A stretch of 64,000 nt of DNA, from assembly GCA_021811625.1 (NCBI GenBank), contig JAJZNU010000003.1, positions 32,461-96,460 on the forward strand. Reading direction: 5' to 3'. The notes below the pieces were generated by a model. That model had not been told where the DNA came from and did no database searches. It saw only the letters and a program-made list of their open reading frames with translations. Below, piece by piece: positions 16,772 to 25,379 of this stretch. The DNA is from a bacterium (lineage in GTDB: Bacteria > Patescibacteriota > Saccharimonadia > Saccharimonadales > UBA4665). The position numbers were made by a program, and so were the translations under genes. The first letter of the stretch is position 1; each line of letters opens with the position of its first letter.

Positions 16772-17329
16772 ATGCTAAGAATCACTATAGTTACGGGAAA
16801 CCCTGGAAAAGTCAAAGAGCTTAAAGCGCTAGCGAGCGGTAGAATTGACTTTACGATGCATGATTTAGACATCGACGAAATACAGAGTCTGGATTTAGAG
16901 AAGATCGTTAAAGATAAAGCCGATAAGGCTTACAAGCAGATAGGAAGTCCGGTAATCGTCGAAGACGTCTCGGCGGGATTAGCTAGCCTCAATAATCTGC
17001 CGGGTCCATTTATAAAGTATTTTAATAAAGAAATTGGTAATGATTCGCTATACAAACTAGCTAATCCCAACGATACAGTGACGATTAGCTGTATCGCTGC
17101 ATATTATGATGGAGTAAAGTTTCTGCTAGGAAAAGGTACCCTTACAGGTAAAATTGTCAGCCCGAGAGGAAATAATGGCTTTGGTTTTGACTCTGTAGTC
17201 GTACCCAGCGGACAGACTAAGACAATGGCGGAGATGACTAGTGAAGAGAAAATACTTGTTGGACATCGAGGCAAGGCCTTTAGGTCATTATTAAGTCAAC
17301 TCGAACAACAACATATTATAGGGGTTTAA
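16772..17329 (+). CDS. RdgB/HAM1-type non-canonical purine NTP pyrophosphatase
   Basis: 185 residues from the ATG at 16772; an upstream in-frame ATG adds 38 residues unlike the family. The enzyme removes inosine and xanthosine triphosphates from the nucleotide pool. It has TGNPGKVKELKAL at the start, VEDVSAGL with the catalytic-region Asp, GPFIKYF, the GFGFDSVVVP segment, and HRGKAF near the end. No clear ribosome-binding site is seen. The region is AT-rich like the toxin-antitoxin pair beside it. Confidence 0.9.
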   Translation: MLRITIVTGNPGKVKELKALASGRIDFTMHDLDIDEIQSLDLEKIVKDKADKAYKQIGSPVIVEDVSAGLASLNNLPGPFIKYFNKEIGNDSLYKLANPNDTVTISCIAAYYDGVKFLLGKGTLTGKIVSPRGNNGFGFDSVVVPSGQTKTMAEMTSEEKILVGHRGKAFRSLLSQLEQQHIIGV

Positions 17330-17481
17330 GCTCGCCGGCGGATTAAGATCGAATCGATTTATAGTAGTGATTGTTTCCTGGCTGGGTTGTAAACACGCCG
17401 TTATGCCCTGGTTACTAAAAGCGGAATTGGCAAGGCAATATTAACTAAAATGTATCTAAGCTAGGGCGTGTAGTTATGGGA

Positions 17482-18129
17482 TTAATTGTCGCCGCCCCCA
17501 CCGCCGCCGCTATCGCCGCCGCCACCTCCACCACTACCGCTGGTGACTGGAACCGGTATATAAATCGGGGTAATAACTTTCTGGATAATAACTTGCGTCT
17601 GGGTTTGGACTTTTACCGGTACTGGTTTGGCGACGACCTGAAAGTCGGCATAAGGTAGTGCGGTATAGTTAGTCGCAAGCCCTACTATCCGGTAAATGCC
17701 GGGTTTATTAAATAAATTGGGCCAATTATCAAAAGACTGCGTATACGTCCCGCCAACCGGTAGAATTCGCTGCTTGGGTTGATTTAGGCAGGCCGAGGAG
17801 CTGGCCGTGTCATGAATTCGTATCCATGAGTTATTGGACCACTCGTAGGCAAACAAAGGGTTCTGCGGACAGGTATTGACCAACGTAATCGGTTCGCTTA
17901 GGTCATTTTTTAGGGTGTAGCTGATACTGTCGCCTACGGTATATTTCGTTTTTGAGGTGGTAAGCTGTATTTCACCGTTAGCAAAATTAAGGGTATTAAC
18001 CCGTTTAGTTTGCCAGTATATTGCAAAGATAAACAGGGCTATAAGCACTAGATAAAGAAGCGCCCAGCCAGTAAGACGTTTAATCTTATTCCGTTCGCGG
18101 ATAGTGGCCAGTGAGTTATTCTTAGTCAT
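17482..18129 (-). CDS. Membrane-anchored BsuPI-like domain protein with Gly-rich tail
   Basis: 215 residues from the ATG at 18129, overlapping the upstream gene by 4 nt. One transmembrane helix lies near residues 21-42. The extracellular part (about 50-165) has a YTVGDSISYTLKN core, strand pattern and two Cys resembling the BsuPI/Ig-like domain. The end is an extreme low-complexity tail of Gly and Asp. It is the last gene of the redox operon, so it may cap or partner the reductase outside the membrane. That role is inference. Confidence 0.6.
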   Translation of the reverse strand: MTKNNSLATIRERNKIKRLTGWALLYLVLIALFIFAIYWQTKRVNTLNFANGEIQLTTSKTKYTVGDSISYTLKNDLSEPITLVNTCPQNPLFAYEWSNNSWIRIHDTASSSACLNQPKQRILPVGGTYTQSFDNWPNLFNKPGIYRIVGLATNYTALPYADFQVVAKPVPVKVQTQTQVIIQKVITPIYIPVPVTSGSGGGGGGDSGGGGGGDN

Positions 18130-18875
18130 TCCACTTTTGCCCTTCTCTTCAGACGATAAACGATGGCGATGGCTATCAAGATGCCTAAGACTATCCAAAT
18201 AACCCTAAACACTCCATGCGCTAAATCGGTTCCTAGATATAAGGCATGGAAGAATACGAAGACGATAGTTAGATAGGATAAAAAGTGGAATATTTTCCAG
18301 GTATGCGGTTTTTTGTCCATCCAAAAGATTGACGTCAAAATTATAGCCAGCACAAAATATAACGAAAACACTCCTAAGGCCACATAAAGGGACCCGAAGT
18401 GGTGGCCGGCTATGCTTATTTGACGGTAATGCGACAGAAATGGGACTAGCGCTTGAGCAATCGTAAAGGGCACGTACTTGTCAAATAAGAGGGCAATCAC
18501 ATGTATGGTCCCCGATATGGCAAATATGTAAGCGATAGCTTTATGAGTCGCCCAGGCCGTTAGTGGCTCCAGGAATCGGAACGATGTCCCCGTTATAAAA
18601 CCAATACCAGAGAGTATTAATAATACCAGAGAAATAGCCGCTAGAAACCCGGCCGCCCGCGTCACATACCATGGCCAGGAAGTTTTGGCTCGGGCCTCCA
18701 GTTGTTTAGAAACCGCGGGCCCCTGTATTGGACTGACCAAAATATTCGGTGAGTCCGTCGCGGCAAAGGTCAGCGACTTGGGTATCGAGGACGCTGAGGC
18801 CCGTGTCGGATTGGCTACGGCCACTGCGATTAATAGAAGGCTTAGCGCGCTAACCACAACAAAAAATCTACGCAT
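18126..18875 (-). CDS. Ferric-reductase-like heme membrane protein
   Basis: 249 residues: a cleavable or uncleaved N-terminal signal, then about six transmembrane helices (first near 72-95). Paired His in successive helices (THKAIAYIFAISGTIH, then GHHFGSLYVALG, then FHFLSY..FFH) are suited to bind two b hemes, as in ferric reductase / NOX / MsrQ proteins. It lacks the cytoplasmic FAD and NAD domains of NOX enzymes. Those are supplied by the FNR-type gene of the same operon. It overlaps apbE by 8 nt and the next gene by 4 nt. Confidence 0.8.
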   Translation of the reverse strand: MRRFFVVVSALSLLLIAVAVANPTRASASSIPKSLTFAATDSPNILVSPIQGPAVSKQLEARAKTSWPWYVTRAAGFLAAISLVLLILSGIGFITGTSFRFLEPLTAWATHKAIAYIFAISGTIHVIALLFDKYVPFTIAQALVPFLSHYRQISIAGHHFGSLYVALGVFSLYFVLAIILTSIFWMDKKPHTWKIFHFLSYLTIVFVFFHALYLGTDLAHGVFRVIWIVLGILIAIAIVYRLKRRAKVE

Positions 18876-19812
18876 GTGACTCCCCTATTTTTACGCTATC
18901 ACCGAATTTAAATATTTGGGCTTCGTTGTGATCGTTTCGACATTGTATAACAGCTGCTTTTACACCGTGTTTTTTCAAAAACTGGAGTCCCTTTTTACTG
19001 CCTAAAATAACGGCACAGCTCGCCAATACGTCAGCGTTGAGGGCTGAGCCGTCACAGACGGTTGCCAGTAAAATATCCGTCTCGGCTGGTCGACGGGTGC
19101 GCGGATCGATGAGATGATGCCATGCTCCAGCGGCCTTTTTACCGCGATGAACTATCGTACCGGAGGTGGCTACAGCCTGAACATCGTCAGTCGTGATTTG
19201 GGCGATGTTCGAGGCGGAGTTGGCGGCGCTTTCAACCTTAACCGTCCACGGCCTCCCGCTATCGTCGTGTCCGCCAAGCGCGATGTCTCCGCCAAATGAT
19301 AACCAGTAACCCTTAATGTTCTCGGGTAACTGATTAGCCACTAAATCGGCTAGGTAACCCTTACCGCAACCGCCGAGATCGATTGCCGTCCCATATGGTA
19401 TCTGCGCCCAATCATCGCCAATAATCAGTTTGTCGGCAGTGGTTAGCAATTTATCGGAATGGTCATCTACGACATCTGTTTCGTGACCAGGGACACGAGA
19501 GTATTTATACCCAACGGACTGGACAAGAGGCAAGACGAAAGGATTGTAAAGCCCGGACGTTTTTTGAGCCATTCCTTTAGCTGCTAATAAAATGTCACGA
19601 AATTCCGGTGATATACTTTGTTTTAATCCGCTTTTTCGGTTAAATTCCGATAGCTCACTGCTTGGTAAGAACCGGCTGAAACGTTTTTCGAAGATAAAAA
19701 CCGCTTTCCAAAGTGTTTTGTAAAGCCTATCTATTTGCCCGGGAGAAACATCACTGACCAGCGACATCCCTGTTTTACTACCCAGTGCCAGCGCTTCTTG
19801 ATAGTACTGCAT
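18868..19812 (-). CDS. apbE: FAD:protein FMN transferase (ApbE family)
   Basis: 314 residues from the ATG at 19812, 8 nt after the reductase stop; an upstream TTG in frame is less likely. ApbE attaches FMN covalently to Thr/Ser of target flavoproteins. Visible are FEKRFSRFLPSSELSEFN, the IDLGGCGKGYLADLVA segment, SFGGDIALGG and the late TSG...WHHLIDPRTRRPA block that forms the FAD and metal site. No lipoprotein signal, so it may act on cytoplasm-facing targets. No flavinylation target domain was recognised in this window. Confidence 0.88.
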   Translation of the reverse strand: MQYYQEALALGSKTGMSLVSDVSPGQIDRLYKTLWKAVFIFEKRFSRFLPSSELSEFNRKSGLKQSISPEFRDILLAAKGMAQKTSGLYNPFVLPLVQSVGYKYSRVPGHETDVVDDHSDKLLTTADKLIIGDDWAQIPYGTAIDLGGCGKGYLADLVANQLPENIKGYWLSFGGDIALGGHDDSGRPWTVKVESAANSASNIAQITTDDVQAVATSGTIVHRGKKAAGAWHHLIDPRTRRPAETDILLATVCDGSALNADVLASCAVILGSKKGLQFLKKHGVKAAVIQCRNDHNEAQIFKFGDSVKIGESHA

Positions 19813-19820
19813 GGCCGAAC

Positions 19821-20915
19821 CTATATGCACCTTCCCGACGGTGTTGTTTGACAAGGAGGTGCCGGTACCGATACCGGAGAGGTGTATATCGGGGCGGCGG
19901 TCTGAGGCGGAAGGTTGACCAGATTGTTGTTGGTTGTTGGTGCCGGGGCGTTGGATGGAACCGTTATAACGTCCGGTGACGGCGGGATGCTATTAACGAG
20001 CTGATCGAGTTGCTTTTCGCGGGCATTAGTTATCATGTAGGGGGCTGTTTTTGTCGGTTTGAGCGTGGTGGTCGGGGGCAAAGCCTTTAACAGGTCGCTG
20101 ACCATAACTACCAGCGTTCCAAACGCCAAGCCGATAGCCCCCAGGGCATAAGCGTTGGCGGGCCAGCTGCGCAAAATACTTGTCTGCTTGGGAGATGATT
20201 GAGTGAATGCCTCAGTTAAGATATTGGCTTTAGGAGTCCCCTGCTTGGAAAGCAAATCGGCCATTGGCTTCATGAAAAAAGGCGGTCCACAAATGAAAAA
20301 TCTTTGATCTTTATAGCTTTTGGCGGTTACCTTATCTAAAAGGGCGGCGTTGATAAAACCAACTTCAGTGTGTCCGGCTGCTATATGATCGACAGGACCT
20401 TTACCGATCACGAATATTACCTTAAGGTTGGGGTGAGCTGCTTGTATCGACAACAATTCCTCACCAAACGGGATATCGTCTTGGACGGCGCAACTATACA
20501 GCAGCGTGACATCGTTATGGGCATTTAAGGCGGCCAAGTAGCGCATAATACTCATGAACGGCGTAATACCGATACCGCCAGCCATAAAAACGGCTTTTTT
20601 GTCGGTGGTGGTGTCGAACACAAAACCGCCGAAGGGATCCGAAACGTCGACGATATCGCCTTTTACGAGTTTGCTCAGAGCTGTCGTAAAACGACCTCTG
20701 ACGCGCATACTGAACTGCAGGAGGTGTTGGTCGGTAGGTGAACTAACTATCGAAAAACAGCGGGCATCGGAGCGTTTACCACGCTTCTCATAACTGATTG
20801 CGGCATATTGTCCCGGCTGAAATGCCAATGGTCGCTCAGAATCATCGCGCTTCAGAGTTAGCAGTAGAGTTGATGAAGTAATCTTAGTGCTATCTTCAAC
20901 AATGTAGGTGTGCAT
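19821..20915 (-). CDS. FNR-type FAD/NAD(P)H reductase with C-terminal membrane anchor
   Basis: 364 residues from the ATG at 20915; the frame extends upstream but a promoter sits there. Residues 1-235 form a ferredoxin-reductase module: FAD motif RCFSIVSS, NAD motif GGIGITPF and the C-terminal ICGPPFFM. About residues 245-270 are one transmembrane helix, followed by about 90 Pro/Thr-rich residues that would be outside. The enzyme would pass electrons from NAD(P)H to the heme protein encoded two genes downstream, together a split NOX-like system. The tail anchor is unusual for FNR proteins. Confidence 0.85.
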   Translation of the reverse strand: MHTYIVEDSTKITSSTLLLTLKRDDSERPLAFQPGQYAAISYEKRGKRSDARCFSIVSSPTDQHLLQFSMRVRGRFTTALSKLVKGDIVDVSDPFGGFVFDTTTDKKAVFMAGGIGITPFMSIMRYLAALNAHNDVTLLYSCAVQDDIPFGEELLSIQAAHPNLKVIFVIGKGPVDHIAAGHTEVGFINAALLDKVTAKSYKDQRFFICGPPFFMKPMADLLSKQGTPKANILTEAFTQSSPKQTSILRSWPANAYALGAIGLAFGTLVVMVSDLLKALPPTTTLKPTKTAPYMITNAREKQLDQLVNSIPPSPDVITVPSNAPAPTTNNNLVNLPPQTAAPIYTSPVSVPAPPCQTTPSGRCI

Positions 20916-20925
20916 GCTTGTGGTT

Positions 20926-20934
20926 ATTATAACA
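20926..20934 (-). promoter_or_regulatory. Extended -10 promoter of the redox operon, near-leaderless
   Basis: TGT-TATAAT on the minus strand ends 10 nt before the reductase ATG, so the transcript would carry only about 3 nt before the start codon. Confidence 0.55.
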
Positions 20935-21121
20935 CCTTGAGCAATGGTGTTAGGATAGCAATCTTCATCCTTAATTCTATCTGTTATATAGTTGTCGCCT
21001 AAGGCCACAAACGACCATCGACAATGTCTTTAAGATCATGCCTAGCAGTACGCGTTATCACCGACGGTTGCCGTTAACTTGGCGTACAATAACTCAATAT
21101 ATTAACGAAAGGAGCATGCAT

Positions 21122-21286
21122 ATGAGTCCCGATGAGAACAAACCCGAAGCACCAACTAAAGGTTACCACAAACGTCCCGTGTGGCAGTGGGTAGTGCTTT
21201 ACGTTGTTCTGGCAATCATTATCTACGGATTAATCTACCTGATCTTTATTCATAAAAGTGGTACGACATCGAGCTCCGGGTACTAA
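21122..21286 (+). CDS. Small single-span membrane protein, unrecognised
   Basis: 54 residues. The ATG at 21122 is 7 nt after an AAAGGAG site; another ATG at 21116 is too close. A charged N-terminal 22 residues precede one hydrophobic helix (about 23-44) and a short Ser/Gly tail. It is divergent from the redox operon and could be a small subunit of it, but no family was recognised. Confidence 0.65.
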   Translation: MSPDENKPEAPTKGYHKRPVWQWVVLYVVLAIIIYGLIYLIFIHKSGTTSSSGY

Positions 21287-21421
21287 AAACCCGTTAACTA
21301 CTGTCCCTATCCAGGCGTCCTAACCGTTCGATCTAAGCAGGAACCGTATCGGACGATGAGGCGTTATGGCTACGGAATTAGTTTTTATCCGTCAAAGTAT
21401 TAAGGCAGAGTTTTTTGCCGA

Positions 21422-22078
21422 CTAGATAACTACCCGTCGGGGCCGCAATACTCTTTTGCGGCGAGCCGGTGAGGATAAGGTTAGTTTCTTGATCTCTTCG
21501 GCAACCTGATCGGCTTCCTTCTCCATGCCCCTTGATTTGTAGGCGCTTAAGAGTAGATTGTAGGTCTCTTCAATTGGTTCTAGCTCAATGGCCTTTTCTA
21601 ATTCTTGGAACATCAGTTTGTCGTTACCTACTTTCTCGGCGACTTTGGCATAGGCAACGTGTCTGGCGGCTAGGTTATTCTCCAACTTTAGGGCCTGTTC
21701 GAAGGCGACCATCGCTTTCTCATAATTCTCGGTCTCGTAATATATTAAACCAAGGTTATGCAAACTGGACGGCGTCGCTTCGATACTGCTAGCTATTTCA
21801 AAGCAATCGATAGCATCCTTATATTCTTTCTGTTTGGCGTAGAGAATGCCTAGTCGATTGTATGCGGCGGCATTCTTCTCATCGATCTTTAATATGGTTA
21901 GTAAAGCCTTCTCGGCACGTAAGAAACGATTTTCCCTCATGCCCTGATGAGCTATGTCCCACAGCCTCCCCAGTCGGTCGCTTACCTTTTGAGAGATGTC
22001 GCTGAACTCGTCTCCGTGAAGAACGGTATGATAATAAGCAAGTGCCGCGAAGGCGACTATAATTAAGAGTGCTACCAC
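21422..22078 (-). CDS. Membrane-anchored TPR protein
   Basis: 218 residues with a GTG start. Residues 2-18 are a transmembrane anchor. About four tetratricopeptide repeats follow from residue 45 (e.g. NRLGILYAKQKEYKDAIDCF, HNLGLIYYETENYEKAMVAF), then a basic C-terminus rich in Arg. It probably acts as a protein-interaction scaffold at the membrane. An extended -10 box lies 8 nt upstream, so the mRNA may begin directly at the GTG. Confidence 0.85.
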   Translation of the reverse strand: MVALLIIVAFAALAYYHTVLHGDEFSDISQKVSDRLGRLWDIAHQGMRENRFLRAEKALLTILKIDEKNAAAYNRLGILYAKQKEYKDAIDCFEIASSIEATPSSLHNLGLIYYETENYEKAMVAFEQALKLENNLAARHVAYAKVAEKVGNDKLMFQELEKAIELEPIEETYNLLLSAYKSRGMEKEADQVAEEIKKLTLSSPARRKRVLRPRRVVI

Positions 22079-22086
22079 GTTAGGAT

Positions 22087-22095
22087 ATTATACCA
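22087..22095 (-). promoter_or_regulatory. Extended -10 promoter of the TPR gene, leaderless geometry
   Basis: TGG-TATAAT on the minus strand ends 8 nt before the GTG start at 22078. No Shine-Dalgarno sequence lies between them. Confidence 0.5.
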
Positions 22096-22104
22096 TTTGT
22101 TGAT

Positions 22105-22971
22105 TTACAGATTTATCATCAGTTCGCTAAGCGCCAGTTTTTGGTTAGCACCGCGAGAAAGTTTATTTTGGGCCAGGTAGGCTGAGGCCATTACTTTTTG
22201 CCACCGGCTAACAGACCTAGAGTTGTCGGCGGCAGCGGCCTGCTCGATGGCTGCCGCAGACATCCTAACCAGCATCTCAACAACAGCGTTGGCTCCATAT
22301 TCGGATCGGGTGATCTTGTCGATGAGCGATAATCTTTCAAACGTAGTCGATTTCAGTATTAATCTGGCCTGCTCGACAGCCAGCAGCAGCGGGTTTTTTT
22401 GAGAGTCTTTAGAACCTAGCATATCGGCCAATAATCCTGGAAGACCGCCGCTTAATCTGTACAGGCGATCAAACTCGGCCCCTTGGAGCTTAAACACCGA
22501 TTGTAGTGCTTCTAGAGGGGGTAGTTCTATAGCCAGGAGTTGTAGCCGTGACAGGACTGTCGGCAGTAGCACCAACCGCTGCGCAGCGGTCAAAAATATC
22601 ACACTGTCCCGGGGTGGTTCCTCGAGAAGTTTCAAGAGTGAATTTTGCGCTTCGATTGTCATGGTATCGGCATGCTCAATCACGACAAAACGCCTTACTT
22701 TTCCCTGTCCAGTGGTTTTGAGCGACAGGAATTCATTCAGCGAGCGGATTTGATCGATCGAAATGCTACCTTTAGCCGGAGAGATGATCATGCCGAACCG
22801 ATAGCTATCGATGTCACCAACGGAGAGGTCGATTATTTTTTGAATCAGGTATTTAGCAACCGCACTTTTGCCTACCCCGTTTGGTCCGCTTATCAGCAAA
22901 GCTTGCGGCGGAGAGGCGATTATTTCCGTAACAGCTAACTCGGTTTTAGGATGTAGGGCCAAGTCTGTCAT
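22105..22971 (-). CDS. holB: DNA polymerase III clamp-loader subunit delta' (HolB-like)
   Basis: 288 residues of the AAA+ clamp-loader family. Walker A GPNGVGKSAVAKYL (about 30-43) is intact and the conserved NSLLKLLEEPP (near 112-122) follows the Walker B region. The C-terminal collar helices match delta' in size. The zinc-binding Cys cluster of many delta' and gamma/tau subunits is absent. It follows the pseudouridine synthase by 2 nt. Confidence 0.82.
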   Translation of the reverse strand: MTDLALHPKTELAVTEIIASPPQALLISGPNGVGKSAVAKYLIQKIIDLSVGDIDSYRFGMIISPAKGSISIDQIRSLNEFLSLKTTGQGKVRRFVVIEHADTMTIEAQNSLLKLLEEPPRDSVIFLTAAQRLVLLPTVLSRLQLLAIELPPLEALQSVFKLQGAEFDRLYRLSGGLPGLLADMLGSKDSQKNPLLLAVEQARLILKSTTFERLSLIDKITRSEYGANAVVEMLVRMSAAAIEQAAAADNSRSVSRWQKVMASAYLAQNKLSRGANQKLALSELMINL

Positions 22972-22973
22972 GT

Positions 22974-23837
22974 CTAGCTCCGTGAGTTAAGTTTTTTACG
23001 GAAGTCCACCGGTTGTCTGGCTCTAAAGACCCGTCTTTGCCCCATCGGTATGGTGATTTCCAGAGTTAGGGCGTGGAGATAGAGCCGGTTGGCTTCTTCC
23101 CCGCCGTATAGTTCATCGCCGATTATCGGGTGTCCAAGTTTGGCCAAATGAACCCGGAGTTGGTGGGTTCTGCCGGTTTCCGGTTTCATTTCCAGCAAGC
23201 TATATTTTTGGGTCGATTCGATTGTCCGATACTTAGTCAGCGACGGCTTGCCGTTGACGCCGACCCGAAATGTCGCCGGTGCCTTCGGATTTCGTTCTAT
23301 GGGCATGTCGATCACCGCCTCGGGATTAGCCAATTTTCCCTTGATAAGGGCCAGATAGGTTTTTTTTACCTTTCGATCGGCAAATTGCTTCTGCAGCGAT
23401 TTGGCAGTCTCAACGTTCTTGGCGCATATCATGACGCCGCTAGTAGCCCGATCTAAACGGTGAACTATTCCGGCCCTTTCGCCCTCCATGCCTTTTAACC
23501 GCGACCTCAGCCAGGTTGCTACCGTAGCTTCAGGATTAAACCCTCCCTTGGAATGCACCAGGATACCGGCGGGCTTATTGATGACGACACAGTTATCGTC
23601 TTCATAGATAACAGGCAGCTCGAGCTCGGGAATAGAATCAAGCTGTGTGGGATCAAAATCAATGTTTACCTGATCGTCGTCTTTAAGGCGATATCCGGGT
23701 CTAAATTCGGCTTCGCCATTGACACTGACCTTTCCGAGTTTAATCAAATCGGCAGCAAAGGAACGACTGAGTTTGGGAAACCGGTAAATTATTTCACTGT
23801 CCAGACGCCGCGCCTCCGGCGTAATCAACTCTGTCAT
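22974..23837 (-). CDS. RluA-family 23S rRNA pseudouridine synthase
   Basis: 287 residues. An N-terminal S4 RNA-binding domain (about 15-75) precedes the catalytic domain with GIVHRLDRATSGVM, which carries the catalytic Asp, and the later RTHQLRVHLAKLGHPIIGDELYG block. The layout matches RluD/RluB-class enzymes that modify ribosomal RNA; the exact uridine is unknown. It overlaps trpS by 4 nt (ATGA). Confidence 0.92.
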   Translation of the reverse strand: MTELITPEARRLDSEIIYRFPKLSRSFAADLIKLGKVSVNGEAEFRPGYRLKDDDQVNIDFDPTQLDSIPELELPVIYEDDNCVVINKPAGILVHSKGGFNPEATVATWLRSRLKGMEGERAGIVHRLDRATSGVMICAKNVETAKSLQKQFADRKVKKTYLALIKGKLANPEAVIDMPIERNPKAPATFRVGVNGKPSLTKYRTIESTQKYSLLEMKPETGRTHQLRVHLAKLGHPIIGDELYGGEEANRLYLHALTLEITIPMGQRRVFRARQPVDFRKKLNSRS

Positions 23838-24883
23838 TTTTGTCTGAGACCAACGGCTTTTTGGACCGTTAATAACTTAGCGTTGGCAACAGCATTGATT
23901 AGCTTTTCGTCGGACTCCAGTTTGGACAAGAGTAGTCCTTCGTTGACACTAGCTAGCCTGGTTTGGAAACCTTCTAAGAACTGCTCCATTGCTGTAGCCA
24001 GGGTCTTCTTGAGATCGCCGTAGCGGGACTTTCCGACCCACTCGGCATTAATGTTTTCTTGCGGTTCCTGACGCAAAAGAGCCAACAGCGTTAGGAGGTT
24101 AGTAATCCCCGGCTGATTGGCAGAATCAAAGTTGATCGTGCCAACACTGTCGGTGGTGGCAGACATAATCTTTTCGGCGGCATCTTTAGGATCATCCCCA
24201 AGGAAAACCACCCCTTTGCTGGAAGCGGCGCTTTTGCTCATCTTTTTGAGCGGATCAACCAAATCTTTGATGCGCAGTCCTTGGTCGTGGCCAAAAAATT
24301 CATGTTGCTCGGTGACTGACTTTGGCACGATAAAGATCTCTGAGAACTTGGAGTTCATTCGCTGGGCAATATCTCTGGCAAATTCGATGTGTTGTGTCTG
24401 ATCGTCCCCGACCGGGATATATGAGGCGTCGTAAAGGAGAATATCGGCGGCCATCAGTACCGGGTAATTAAATAAGCCCACCGATATCGCGGCTTCCGGG
24501 TTATCCGAATTGTCTAAATCCTTTGATTTATCTTTGAATTGGGTCATTCGCTGCAGTTGACCGAAGCCACTAAAACAGTCCAGGATCCAGGTTAGTTCGC
24601 TGTGAGCCGGTACAAAGCTTTGGCGATATAAGTGAATGTTAGGATGGTCAAGCGGCAGTCCGGCGGCTACAAACAGTTTGAGGTTATGCAAAGTCTGAGC
24701 GTAAAGTTGCTTGTGATCAATAGGCGTCGTAAAGCTATGGAGATCCGGTACGAATAAGTTAATATCGTAGTCATCGGCACGGTTATGAGCCATGTCGACG
24801 ATCGGCATCAGTGCACCGAAATAGTTACCGATGTGCAAATCATTGTTGGCTCTTAAACCGGTTAAAATTACTTTTTTGTCCAT
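23834..24883 (-). CDS. trpS: Tryptophanyl-tRNA synthetase
   Basis: 349 residues, class I aminoacyl-tRNA synthetase charging tRNA-Trp. The HIGH-type motif is LHIGNYFGAL near residues 16-25, and KMSKS appears in LKKMSKSAASSKG. Size fits bacterial TrpRS. It starts 91 nt after rpsI, with its own -10 box, and leads the trpS-rluA-holB unit. Its cognate tRNA is at 3664-3737. Confidence 0.95.
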   Translation of the reverse strand: MDKKVILTGLRANNDLHIGNYFGALMPIVDMAHNRADDYDINLFVPDLHSFTTPIDHKQLYAQTLHNLKLFVAAGLPLDHPNIHLYRQSFVPAHSELTWILDCFSGFGQLQRMTQFKDKSKDLDNSDNPEAAISVGLFNYPVLMAADILLYDASYIPVGDDQTQHIEFARDIAQRMNSKFSEIFIVPKSVTEQHEFFGHDQGLRIKDLVDPLKKMSKSAASSKGVVFLGDDPKDAAEKIMSATTDSVGTINFDSANQPGITNLLTLLALLRQEPQENINAEWVGKSRYGDLKKTLATAMEQFLEGFQTRLASVNEGLLLSKLESDEKLINAVANAKLLTVQKAVGLRQK

Positions 24884-24898
24884 GGTGATAACCTAAAT

Positions 24899-24907
24899 AG
24901 TATAACA
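24899..24907 (-). promoter_or_regulatory. Extended -10 promoter of trpS
   Basis: TGT-TATACT on the minus strand ends 15 nt before the trpS ATG, giving a leader of roughly 9 nt. Confidence 0.45.
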
Positions 24908-24974
24908 CTCGTCAGGGTTCATAACTTTTCAGCCAACGAGTCTGACAGCGAAGTGTGTATAGAACGTAATTAAA

Positions 24975-25379
24975 CTAACGCTTGGTAAACTGACGCTGTT
25001 TGCGAGCAGATTTTAGACCAAACTTCTTGCGCTCTTTTTCTCGGGAATCTCGCCCAAGCAGTTCGGCCCGGCGCAGCGTAGCCTTAAAGTCTTCATTTAA
25101 AGCCACCAGGGATTTAGCAATACCTAGTCTCACGGCTTCGGCTTGTCCGTCGTGACCGCCGCCGATAACTTTGGCGGTTACGGCAAACTTATTTTCCTGT
25201 TCCAAAGCTGAAAACGGCTCCTGTAATTTAGCTAGTAGATACTTGCTGCTAGCGAAATACTCTTCAGCCGGTTTGCCGTTTATATCAATGGTACCTTTAC
25301 CGCTAGTCAGACGGACGCGAGCGGTAGCGCTTTTTCGACGTCCCAGGCCATAAAAATACTTGTCACTCGACACAGCCAT
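24975..25379 (-). CDS. rpsI: 30S ribosomal protein S9
   Basis: 134 residues. GLGRRKSATARVRL opens the protein, and the conserved C-terminal tail ends KQRQFTKR, whose last basic residues contact P-site tRNA. Its ATG overlaps the rplM stop by 1 nt. The rplM-rpsI pair is here joined to the alpha operon. Confidence 0.97.
   Translation of the reverse strand: MAVSSDKYFYGLGRRKSATARVRLTSGKGTIDINGKPAEEYFASSKYLLAKLQEPFSALEQENKFAVTAKVIGGGHDGQAEAVRLGIAKSLVALNEDFKATLRRAELLGRDSREKERKKFGLKSARKQRQFTKR

Noticed and set aside
23553-24023. 156-codon plus-strand frame opposite rluA and trpS
   Set aside because: Antisense of two well-identified genes, no family resemblance.
24899-24950. Possible second CIRCE-like site before trpS (TAACACTCGTC and CCAACGAGTC)
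   Set aside because: The half-sites are about 30 nt apart instead of 9 and match poorly; treated as chance.
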